A DNA stretch of 10,511 bases from Deltaproteobacteria bacterium (GTDB lineage Bacteria; Desulfobacterota; DSM-4660; Desulfatiglandales; Desulfatiglandaceae). Each line of letters starts with the position of its first letter. Positions within the stretch are counted from its first letter, which is position 1. The DNA lies in NCBI GenBank assembly GCA_018644785.1, contig JABGPV010000163.1, forward strand, positions 1-10,511, read 5' to 3'. Shown in pieces: positions 1 through 7,095 of the stretch. The notes beneath the pieces are model-generated. The model searched no databases. It saw only the letters and a program-made list of their open reading frames with translations, and was not told where the DNA came from. Position numbers and translations under genes: made by a program.

Positions 1-530
1 AGGTGGAAAGGCTGGGCATTCACCTCACCCGGCAGAAAACCGCCGAAGCGGACCTTTTGTTGATCGTCATTGACCGAAGTCGTCCACTCAATCGGGACGA
101 CAGGGATATTCTGGCCCAATGCGAAAACAAGAAAGCCTTGGTGGTCATCAACAAAGTTGATCTGCCTCCGGCCGAAGATTACACCGAAAAAGCGGATGTT
201 CTGAATCACTTTACCACGGCCGAAATCTCGGCACTGACGGGCCAGGGCATTGACCACCTCAAAAAGGCCATTTACGATGCCATCCTTTCAGACGACGTAC
301 TTGCGGTTACAACCTCCCATGCAGTCCCGAACCTGAGACATCGGGAAGCCCTTAAAGCAGCGAGAGAATGCTTTCTAAACGCGAGCCTCAAGGCGAAAAA
401 CAATGCCCCCATGGAAATCGTTGCCTTTGAACTCAGAAGCGGTCTGGAGCACTTAGGGGAAATCACAGGCCAAACCATCGACGATGAAATACTGGACAGT
501 ATTTTCAGCCAGTTCTGTCTCGGGAAATAA
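1..530 (+). CDS. mnmE: tRNA modification GTPase MnmE, C-terminal part (5' end outside the window)
   Basis: This is the last 175 or so residues of MnmE (TrmE), the cytoplasmic GTPase that with MnmG adds the (carboxymethyl)aminomethyl group to wobble U34 of certain tRNAs. The reading frame is already open at the window edge, and the first visible residues (VERLGIHLTRQ) match the segment just after the G3 switch, so the N-terminal folate-binding domain and G1-G3 motifs lie upstream. Visible are the G4 guanine-specificity motif NKVD (in VVINKVDLP), a G5-like SALTG, and the helical C-terminal domain ending in FCLGK, the family's C-terminal CxGK signature that carries the conserved cysteine. The stop codon is at 528-530. 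The next gene starts 26 bases later on the same strand, so the two may be co-transcribed. The family call is firm; completeness cannot be judged. Confidence 0.96.
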   Translation, partial: VERLGIHLTRQKTAEADLLLIVIDRSRPLNRDDRDILAQCENKKALVVINKVDLPPAEDYTEKADVLNHFTTAEISALTGQGIDHLKKAIYDAILSDDVLAVTTSHAVPNLRHREALKAARECFLNASLKAKNNAPMEIVAFELRSGLEHLGEITGQTIDDEILDSIFSQFCLGK

Positions 531-538
531 TTGGTAAC

Positions 539-546
539 AAGGAGGA
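539..546 (+). promoter_or_regulatory. ribosome binding site of the YhhN-family gene
   Basis: AAGGAGGA, nearly the full anti-Shine-Dalgarno complement, ends ten bases before ATG 557. It fixes the start of the frameshifted gene and shows that translation initiation is intact despite the downstream frame break. Confidence 0.8.
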
Positions 547-556
547 TTCTTTCAAA

Positions 557-1203
557 ATGGCAACGACAACGATCATTCTGGCCTGTATCCTGATGCCTGT
601 CCTGCTCTACTATGAGAGCAAAGAAATCCCGAAAGGCATCCTGCCCGTTAAGACCGCCATTTCCCTTCTGTTCGTTCTGGCCGCCTTAGTCCAGCCCAGG
701 CCCGTCCCGCCCTATTTCGCATGGCTCCTGCCCGGTTTGATATTATGCCTGGGGGGGGATGTTTTTCTCGCACTGCCCCAGAAAAAGATGTTTTTCCCGG
801 GACTGGTGTCATTCCTCGTGGGTCATGTCTTTTACGTGATCTGTTTTTTTTACACAGCCCCCCTACGGCATTGGTCTTATGGGGTGCGCTACCGGTCTCA
901 ATTGCCAGTCTGTGGATTTTCTTTCGACTCAAGCCCCACCTGGGCGACATGATGATTCCGGTACTGGCCTACATTGTCGTCATCACCATCATGGTCTATG
1001 GCGCCTTTTCACTCCTTCTGGAACCCGGGCTCGGTCTCTCGGGGCGCATCCTCGCTTTTTGCGGGGCCCTCAGCTTTTATATATCGGACCTTTTCGTGGC
1101 CAGGGACCGCTTTATCAAGAAAGAGCCCATCAACCGTATCCTGGGTCTCCCCCTCTATTTTGGAGGTCAATTTTTACTGGCCTTTTCCATCGGCTATCTC
1201 TGA
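557..1203 (+). pseudogene. YhhN/TMEM86-family lysoplasmalogenase-like membrane protein, interrupted by a -1 frameshift
   Basis: Two overlapping reading frames together encode one YhhN-family integral membrane protein of about 215 residues, a normal family length. Members hydrolyse the vinyl-ether bond of lysoplasmalogens or are uncharacterised. The first frame starts at ATG 557, ten bases after AAGGAGGA (539-546), and gives hydrophobic segments with the family-like LCLGGDVFLALP and FLVGHVFY. The second frame, one base back, carries LVLWGALPVSIASL, then CGALSFYISDLFVARDRF and a terminal YFGGQFLLAFS, which match the family's second half; it stops at 1201-1203. The join lies around 844-863, where there is a run of eight T and then six C. 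Left alone, the first frame runs on to a stop at 950-952 with non-family sequence. A lost homopolymer base (sequencing error or real mutation) is the simplest cause. The T tract also fits a T TTT TTT slippery heptamer in the right register. Family assignment is good; functionality is undecided. Confidence 0.78.
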
Positions 1204-1402
1204 TTCAGCCGCTTCGATTTTCATCAAAGATAAGTAAAGTATCCCCAGGCTGGTTCATTTCACATTTACCTCACTTGATGGTCAATGTTATAAGGTCTTT
1301 CTGAAATCCTATTCTGATCGGTTTTCACGGGAAGGACCATAGAGAAATGCTCCATTGTGAGTCAAGTGTTTAGGAGATCTCGGATCATCCTTCTTCCATT
1401 CC

Positions 1403-1425
1403 GACAATTTTTGTCAAGTTTTGAC
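1403..1425. repeat. two overlapping inverted repeats, possible operator
   Basis: GACAA-TTT-TTGTC (1403-1415) and GTCAA-GTT-TTGAC (1413-1425) are both perfect 5-bp-arm inverted repeats with 3-base centres, overlapping by three bases. The middle TTGTC/GTCAA stretch can pair either way. The site is about 205 bases upstream of the beta-helix gene start. It could be a tandem operator for a dimeric regulator; the arms are short enough that chance is possible. Confidence 0.35.
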
Positions 1426-1498
1426 GCCTTTTGTTACGCCCCCTCCCCACAAGGCAAAGAAAAATAATGGCAAAGCACTAAAATTATTTAAAAAATTT

Positions 1499-1528
1499 TT
1501 GCATCAATCGCTTGCATGTTTTTTGCAT
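1499..1528. repeat. three TTGCAT direct repeats
   Basis: TTGCAT occurs at 1499-1504, 1512-1517 and 1523-1528, spaced 13 and 11 bases, the outer two each preceded by a T run. The cluster lies about 100-130 bases upstream of the chosen start of the beta-helix gene, in its likely leader or promoter. A regulatory role is only a suggestion. Confidence 0.3.
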
Positions 1529-1618
1529 TACTCAAAAAAAAGGGTTCCGGAATCAGAAATACATGTTTATCATGGGACTTAAAAACCCGGAAACAGCCAA
1601 TAGTTTTTTCGATCGGGG

Positions 1619-1624
1619 GGGAGG
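1619..1624 (+). promoter_or_regulatory. ribosome binding site that decides the beta-helix start
   Basis: A G-rich run ending in GGAGG lies five bases before ATG 1630. The earlier in-frame ATG at 1516 has no such sequence. Starting at 1630 also places a proper signal peptide at the N-terminus. Confidence 0.65.
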
Positions 1625-1629
1625 ACCTC

Positions 1630-4293
1630 ATGGAAAGCAGTCGAAAAACAGTTTATGGGATCATGATTCACACGGCCCTGATCTGCTGTTTATGCCTGAC
1701 CGGGCCTTGCCTTACGGACGCCGCCACCTTCCATATCCGTACGGACGGCGGCACCTCCCTTCAATGTACCGGAATGGCTGACGCACCCTATCCCGGCGCC
1801 GGCGCCGCACAAGCCTGTGCCTGGTCACACCCCTTCTGGGCGCTGGATGCCGAAGGAAAGTGGCACATCAAGGGCGGCGATACGCTGATGATCCATTCCG
1901 GAAGTTACCGGATGGGCGTCGGTGCGCCCAATACCGGCTGGTGTGAGGCGGCCTGGTCATATGAATGTCATCTGCCGCCGCTGCCATCCGGGCCCGATCC
2001 CCAACACACCACGCGCATTCTGGGATCATCCTGGGACATGGGTTGTGTTGATCCGCCTCAATTGTGGGGCACTGAAAGGGCATGGCAGATCATCAGCCTG
2101 GACGGGACAAACCATGCCGTTGTCAGTTGTCTTGAGCTGACCGATCACTCCGGTTGCGTGGAGGGCCATTCCAATACTTTCGTGAGATGCCAAAGAGACA
2201 CGCCGCCCTATGGAGACTGGGCCGCCGCGGGGATCCATGCATCGGATTCCTCCCATGTTACGCTCTCTCACCTTAACATACACGGCATGGCTGATCGGGG
2301 CATCTATGCCGGACGCATTTCCCAATGGACCATTGAGGATGTTCGGATCGCCGGAAATGGATGGGCGGGATGGGATGGGGATATATTCGGGGACGACGCC
2401 AACAGCGGGACCCTTCATTTTAAGAACTGGCTCGTGGAATGGAACGGCTGTGCGGAAAGCTACCCCGACGGGGAGCCCAATAACTGCTGGGCCCAGACCG
2501 CTGGGGGCTATGGAGATGGCGTCGGCACAGGGGCCACGGGAGGCGACTGGATCATCGAGGATTCCACCTTTCGATACAATACCTCCGATGGTCTTGACCT
2601 GCTTTACGCGCGTCTTGACACCCACATTGACATCAAGCGAATCCGAGCATACGGGAATGCGGGGAACCAGATCAAGGTCAATGGGCCCACGGCCATTGAA
2701 AACGCCCTTCTGGTGGGTAACTGCGGGTACTTTCAAGGGAAGGATCTGACCTACCAGGTGGATCACTGTCGCGGCGCAGGGGCCGCAGTCTCTCTGAATA
2801 TGAGGCGCGGAAACCGGGTTTCGCTCATCAATTCGACCATTGCCGGAGAGGGTGATTGCCTGGGGACCATCGAATGTTCGGACCCGGCCGGATGCGATGG
2901 TTCCGAAACAGTCATCATTTTGAACAACATATTCATGGGATACAAGGAATTTCTTTCCCCAACGGACACCAGCTGCTACCTCTGGTTTGATCAAAACAAT
3001 TTTTATAACACCCGGATCGATTACAATGTGGTCTTCGGCGCGAAAATCGGGGCTTTCGGTTTGGCCGCAAACGATATCAGCCGGGATCCTCTGCTGATGA
3101 ACGCAGATCTGGCAACTTTTGACGGGCATCTTCAAAGCAACAGCCCGGCCCTGGAGAGTGGTCTTCCCGCAGGGGGACTGAATGGTCTGGTGCCCGCGGA
3201 AGATCTGGAGGAGACCCTAAGGCCCCAGGGTAGTGCGGTGGATCGCGGGGCCTATGAAAAAAGATCGGAACGATCAGGGCCCATTATTATCGATCATACC
3301 TGCACGGACATTTCGCAGATTCCCGATTACTGGATCGATCAGGCCAAACAGTTGACCCTTCATTACGCCCATACCTCCCACGGCGGCCAGATATGGCAGG
3401 GGAGCAACAATCTTGAGAGTCTGAATTCAACCTATGGCTTTGCAAGGCGTGAAAGCGGCTCGGAAGGCCTTCCGCCGGTGGAAGTCCCGCCGGCCCTTCG
3501 TATGTACGACGGCAATCCGCCCCATACCTACATCACCCCCGAGCTTTACTGGGATTCCAACGCGGGAAAGGACAGCACCCGATCGGTCGCTGATACCGGA
3601 GATTACGACTTCTCCATGTGGGCCTGGTGCGGCCAGGTGTCGGACGCTTCACAAGTCTACATTGAGCGCTACCTTGCGGCTATGAACCAGTTCGAAACGG
3701 AATATCCCGGCATGGGGTTTATCTATATGACCGGCCATCTGGACGGCGGCGGCCCATCGGGGAATCTTAATATCCGCAATGAGCAGATCCGAACCTACTG
3801 CAGGGCCAACAACAAGATCCTTTTTGATTTCGCCGATATTGAGCGATACAACCCGGACGGCGATGATTTCCTGGATGCGGGCGCCAATGACGAATGCTAT
3901 TATAACGATTGGGGAAACAACTGGGCCGATGAATGGTGTGCCGAAAATCCGGGTTCCGCCCTGTGCGATACATGCGAAGACGGCTGCAATCATTCAAGAA
4001 ACCTGAACTGCAATCTGAAGGCAAGGGCTTTCTGGTGGATGATGGCCCGACTGGCGGGCTGGAACCCTTCGCCCACCCAATGTCCGGAATTTCCTGGCCC
4101 TTCGCCGGTCATTCGGGACGTGGATTTTCCCGCCGGTTCCGATTGTACCTATAGGGACGATACCGCCATTACCATCGGCCCCAACATCAACATCCTGTCA
4201 AACGCCACTCTCATCCTGGAAGCGCCCAGGATTGTCACCCGAAGTCCGTTTCACGCCGCCACGGGGGCAACCGTGCGATACGTGGCAAAATAG
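1630..4293 (+). CDS. secreted right-handed beta-helix protein with a choice-of-anchor-Q-like module and a second uncharacterised domain
   Basis: An 887-residue exported protein. Residues 1-31 are a signal peptide: basic MESSRK, a hydrophobic core, and TDA/DAA for signal peptidase I. No lipobox is seen. Residues from about 35 to 545 read as a parallel beta-helix, with repeated short strands such as VTLSHLNIHG, WTIEDVRIAGNG, WIIEDSTFRYN and VSLINSTIAG. The module closes with SNSPALESG, then LRP-G and DRGAYE (538-543), the usual end of 'choice-of-anchor Q' proteins. Residues about 552-815 are a separate domain with HTSHGGQ (581-587), a Trp/Cys patch near DFSMWAWCGQ, TGHLDG (701-706) and FDFADIE (732-738). 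Its Ser, Asp and His clusters recall SGNH-type esterases, but I cannot assign a function. The last 70 or so residues form beta strands ending FHAATGATVRYVAK. Many cysteines suggest disulfides outside the cytoplasm. It stands alone, followed by a hairpin. Beta-helix identity is fairly sure; the substrate (polysaccharide or surface partner) is unknown. Confidence 0.8.
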   Translation: MESSRKTVYGIMIHTALICCLCLTGPCLTDAATFHIRTDGGTSLQCTGMADAPYPGAGAAQACAWSHPFWALDAEGKWHIKGGDTLMIHSGSYRMGVGAPNTGWCEAAWSYECHLPPLPSGPDPQHTTRILGSSWDMGCVDPPQLWGTERAWQIISLDGTNHAVVSCLELTDHSGCVEGHSNTFVRCQRDTPPYGDWAAAGIHASDSSHVTLSHLNIHGMADRGIYAGRISQWTIEDVRIAGNGWAGWDGDIFGDDANSGTLHFKNWLVEWNGCAESYPDGEPNNCWAQTAGGYGDGVGTGATGGDWIIEDSTFRYNTSDGLDLLYARLDTHIDIKRIRAYGNAGNQIKVNGPTAIENALLVGNCGYFQGKDLTYQVDHCRGAGAAVSLNMRRGNRVSLINSTIAGEGDCLGTIECSDPAGCDGSETVIILNNIFMGYKEFLSPTDTSCYLWFDQNNFYNTRIDYNVVFGAKIGAFGLAANDISRDPLLMNADLATFDGHLQSNSPALESGLPAGGLNGLVPAEDLEETLRPQGSAVDRGAYEKRSERSGPIIIDHTCTDISQIPDYWIDQAKQLTLHYAHTSHGGQIWQGSNNLESLNSTYGFARRESGSEGLPPVEVPPALRMYDGNPPHTYITPELYWDSNAGKDSTRSVADTGDYDFSMWAWCGQVSDASQVYIERYLAAMNQFETEYPGMGFIYMTGHLDGGGPSGNLNIRNEQIRTYCRANNKILFDFADIERYNPDGDDFLDAGANDECYYNDWGNNWADEWCAENPGSALCDTCEDGCNHSRNLNCNLKARAFWWMMARLAGWNPSPTQCPEFPGPSPVIRDVDFPAGSDCTYRDDTAITIGPNINILSNATLILEAPRIVTRSPFHAATGATVRYVAK

Positions 4294-4323
4294 GATCGGA
4301 ACACCCTATTTTCCCTCTATCGT

Positions 4324-4350
4324 GCTACCCGGCAGAAGCGGGTTTTTAGC
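4324..4350 (+). terminator. possible Rho-independent terminator after the beta-helix gene
   Basis: About 30 bases after the stop, ACCCG and CGGGT pair around a 7-base loop and run directly into TTTTT. Outer GCTA/TAGC arms could extend the pairing around the T run. The short stem makes this a weak to moderate terminator. It separates the beta-helix gene from the kinase gene. Confidence 0.5.
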
Positions 4351-4443
4351 ATCTTCCAACCGAATAATGTTGAAAAAAAAACTAATTTGTGCTTAGTGAT
4401 GCTTTAGCCTCTATATTTTCAACAAATGCCCACGAAATGTCTT

Positions 4444-4447
4444 GAGG
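4444..4447 (+). promoter_or_regulatory. ribosome binding site that decides the kinase start
   Basis: GAGG is six bases before ATG 4454. The only earlier in-frame candidate, TTG 4442, would lie on top of this site and has no ribosome binding site of its own, so ATG 4454 is preferred. Confidence 0.6.
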
Positions 4448-4453
4448 TTAATC

Positions 4454-7030
4454 ATGAGCCGATTAAACCACGTCTTGGCTACGGATTTCCGTAATCAGGA
4501 CAGCCTGTTACATGTCTGGCGTGAGCGTATTTTCTTCGCAGTTTTCTTAAGCGGGGTCCTCATTGGGGTTGTGAGTTACGTCTCAACTCTCAGCTACGCC
4601 ATAGCCAGAGGGCACCTGTCCAATAGCGCAATCTTCTATACCGCGATTTATGTCTGTGCAATTATCATCTTATTGGTGCGACGTATTCCTTTCTTCGTTC
4701 GTGTCGGAATTGGGCTCTTTATTTTTTATATCCTTGGATTAGCCACTTTACTGACCGTAGGCCCAACGGGAAATGGCAGCATCTGGCTCTTCGCCTTCGC
4801 GGTAACAGCCACTCTTCTACTAGGACTCAGGGCCGGACTCATGGCTTTGGCCTTAAATGTGGGAACTCTATTGATTCTGGGACAGCAAATGAATGCAGGC
4901 CACTTACCGTGGCTATTGAGCGTGCCCTACACGTCAAAGACCTGGAACACCACTTTGATAACCTTTGCGTTTCTCAGTTGTGTAATCGTGATTTCCCTGG
5001 CCGTGCTGCTTCGAAACTTAGAGAAGGCCCTGCAAAAAGAGCAAGCCCTCACCTCGAGGCTGACCTCCATCAATGAACAACTTGAGCAAGAAATCACTGA
5101 GCGGAAACGCGCCACAAACAATCTTGCTGAATCTGAGCAGAAATACAGGACCTTATTTCACGATTCCTTGGAAGCGATGAGTCTGACGCTGGAGGGAAAA
5201 ATCATCGATGTAAATACAGCATGGCTCCAGATGCATGGATTCGAATCCAAGGGAGATGTGGTGGGGATGAATATAACGGATATCATACACGAAGAAGACA
5301 GGAAAATGCTTTTTGACCGTCGAGAAAAATGGCCACATTATGAAGATCGCCTATACGAATTGAGAGACGTCCGACGTGACGGCTCTATCGTAAATGTAGA
5401 GGTTTATTCAAGTAAGATCTCCTTAGAGAACAAATGTTTTATCCTTGCGACAATCCGTGACATCTTGACGCGCAAACAGGCTGAAGAGGTTCTGCGGGAG
5501 AGTGAAGAAAAATACCGAGCCATTCTCGAAAACATCGAAGAAGGCTACTATGAGGTTGACCTTGAAGGAAATTTTACTCTTTTTAATGACGCATTGTGTA
5601 ACATCACCGGGTATTCCAGAGATGAACTGATGGGGATGAAGAGCAGAGACCACATAAATCCGGAGGATATGGAAAAAACATTTCAGGCATTCAACAAAGT
5701 CCACACTACAGGGGAATCGGCAAAAAACGTGGCATGGAAAACTTTGAGGCCGGATGGTTCCGAAAGAGATATAGAAGCTTCTGCATCTCTCGTTAAGAAG
5801 ATAGAAGATCAGCCAATCGGATTTCGAGGTATCATACGGGATGTGACTGAAAGAAAGCTTGCAGAGGAAAACAAAAAGAGGCTCGAAGTCCAAATCGAGG
5901 CCGCCCAAAGGCTGGAGTCTTTAGGCACATTAGCCGGGGGTATCGCCCATGACTTCAACAATCTCCTCATGGGAATCCAGGGACGGACCTCCTTGATGCT
6001 AATGAATATTCATGACGCCCATCATCATTTCGAGCATCTCAAAATCGTAGAAGACTACGTTAAAAATGCCGCAGATCTTACCAAACAGCTTTTGGGTCTT
6101 GCCAGAGGTGGAAAATATGATGTGAATCCCGTGAACCTGAATAAACTTGTCTCGAGGAGCTCCGGGATGTTCGGAAGGACAAAGAAAGAGATCATCATCC
6201 ACTCAAAATATCACAAAGACATTTGGATTGTAGAGGCGGATCAGAGGCAAATAGAACAGGTGTTGTTGAATATCTATGTGAACGCCTGGCAAGCAATGCC
6301 TGGCGGTGGGGAACTCTATCTTGAAACAAAAAATGTCGAAATTGATGAAGATTCCAGCATATCTTATCAGGTGGACCCCGGGAGGTATGTCAAAATATCT
6401 ATCAGGGATGTCGGCGTTGGTATGGATGAAGCGACCCTGCAGAGGATATTTGACCCGTTCTTTACCACCAAAGATATGGGGAGGGGAACAGGGTTAGGGC
6501 TGGCTTCTGCCTATGGGATAATCAAAAATCATGGCGGCTTCATTAATGTCCATAGTAGGAAGGGGCATGGAACCACCTTCGATATTTATCTGCAGGCGAC
6601 TGAAAAGGTGGCAACAGAAGAGAAAGAACAGGATTTGGGAATACAAAAAGGATCTGAAACGATTCTTCTGATAGATGATGAGAAAATGATCATTGACGTC
6701 GTCAACGAGTTGTTAGAGAGATTGGGTTATACGGTTTTTTTGGCCCACAACGGCATTGAAGCCATAGAAACGTACAAAAAAAATTGGGAGAAAATCAATT
6801 TGGTCATCCTTGACATGATCATGCCGGGCATGAGCGGCAGTGATACATTTGACAGTTTGAAGGAGATCAACCCCCATATAAAAGTCGTTCTCTCAAGCGG
6901 CTATAGCATTAATGGTCATGTCAATGAAATATTGAATCGAGGGTGTGTTGGCTTTATTCAAAAACCAATCAAGATGCCCGACCTATCCCAAAAGCTACGG
7001 GAGATCCTGGATGATCGACATAGGGCGTAA
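4454..7030 (+). CDS. membrane-bound hybrid histidine kinase: six TM segments, two PAS domains, kinase core, receiver
   Basis: An 858-residue sensor kinase. Residues 27-187 hold about six hydrophobic helices (near 27-50, 58-76, 83-102, 110-124, 127-143, 167-187) forming an integral-membrane sensor with little periplasmic sequence. A coiled coil (about 188-225) leads to PAS1 (about 226-345) and PAS2 (about 349-470), each opened by an ESE-KYR motif. The dimerisation domain has GGIAHDFNN with phospho-acceptor His499, the type common in PAS hybrid kinases. The ATPase domain shows an N box (N606, N610), G1 DVGVG (652-656), an F box FDPFFTTK and G2 GTGLG (678-682). The C-terminal receiver (about 737-855) has acidic pocket D741/D742, phospho-acceptor D787 in [10 protein letters not shown], and K837. 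All catalytic residues look intact. There is no output domain and no adjacent response regulator with its own receiver, so the partner is unknown. The gene is monocistronic and convergent with the next one. The signal sensed is unknown. Confidence 0.93.
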   Translation: MSRLNHVLATDFRNQDSLLHVWRERIFFAVFLSGVLIGVVSYVSTLSYAIARGHLSNSAIFYTAIYVCAIIILLVRRIPFFVRVGIGLFIFYILGLATLLTVGPTGNGSIWLFAFAVTATLLLGLRAGLMALALNVGTLLILGQQMNAGHLPWLLSVPYTSKTWNTTLITFAFLSCVIVISLAVLLRNLEKALQKEQALTSRLTSINEQLEQEITERKRATNNLAESEQKYRTLFHDSLEAMSLTLEGKIIDVNTAWLQMHGFESKGDVVGMNITDIIHEEDRKMLFDRREKWPHYEDRLYELRDVRRDGSIVNVEVYSSKISLENKCFILATIRDILTRKQAEEVLRESEEKYRAILENIEEGYYEVDLEGNFTLFNDALCNITGYSRDELMGMKSRDHINPEDMEKTFQAFNKVHTTGESAKNVAWKTLRPDGSERDIEASASLVKKIEDQPIGFRGIIRDVTERKLAEENKKRLEVQIEAAQRLESLGTLAGGIAHDFNNLLMGIQGRTSLMLMNIHDAHHHFEHLKIVEDYVKNAADLTKQLLGLARGGKYDVNPVNLNKLVSRSSGMFGRTKKEIIIHSKYHKDIWIVEADQRQIEQVLLNIYVNAWQAMPGGGELYLETKNVEIDEDSSISYQVDPGRYVKISIRDVGVGMDEATLQRIFDPFFTTKDMGRGTGLGLASAYGIIKNHGGFINVHSRKGHGTTFDIYLQATEKVATEEKEQDLGIQKGSETILLIDDEKMIIDVVNELLERLGYTVFLAHNGIEAIETYKKNWEKINLVILDMIMPGMSGSDTFDSLKEINPHIKVVLSSGYSINGHVNEILNRGCVGFIQKPIKMPDLSQKLREILDDRHRA

Positions 7031-7042
7031 GCAAAGCACAAA

Positions 7043-7065
7043 GGGGGCCAAAGGGATTGCGCCCC
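7043..7065. terminator. inverted repeat between convergent genes, weak terminator candidate
   Basis: GGGGC (7044-7048) and GCCCC (7061-7065) pair around a 12-base loop in the 65-base gap between the two convergent stop codons. On the minus strand it is preceded by TTTT and followed by CTTTG; on the plus strand there is no T tract. It could weakly end transcription of the minus-strand regulator gene, but the evidence is thin. Confidence 0.25.
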
Positions 7066-7095
7066 AAAACCACAGACAGTTTGTCTATGAGCTTT

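Larger units (their letters stand above)
1204..1629. other. intergenic region upstream of the beta-helix gene
   Basis: About 425 bases without a credible gene. An open frame does reach back to ATG 1516, but that start has no ribosome binding site and its translation is not signal-peptide-like, so I treat 1516-1629 as leader. The region becomes AT-rich from about 1460 to 1530. It contains two overlapping short inverted repeats (1403-1425) and three TTGCAT copies (1499-1528), listed separately. I see no clear terminator for the upstream gene and no convincing -35/-10 or -24/-12 promoter. Confidence 0.6.

Noticed and set aside
1467..1482. TGGCA upstream of the beta-helix gene as a possible sigma-54 promoter
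   Set aside because: The -12 position reads AA instead of GC, so the essential element is missing.
1516..1629. N-terminal extension of the beta-helix protein from ATG 1516
   Set aside because: There is no ribosome binding site before 1516, the leader is AT-rich and overlaps the TTGCAT repeats, and ATG 1630 has GGAGG plus a proper signal peptide.
2026..3135. A 369-codon open frame on the minus strand inside the beta-helix gene
   Set aside because: It lies fully antisense to a well-supported signal-peptide/beta-helix coding frame, has no ribosome binding site I can see, and its translation shows no recognisable domain. It is a shadow of the GC-rich coding strand.
4387..4417. TTGTGC and TATATT as a -35/-10 promoter for the kinase gene
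   Set aside because: The spacing is 19 bases and the -35 match is poor; in an AT-rich spacer this is not strong enough to list.
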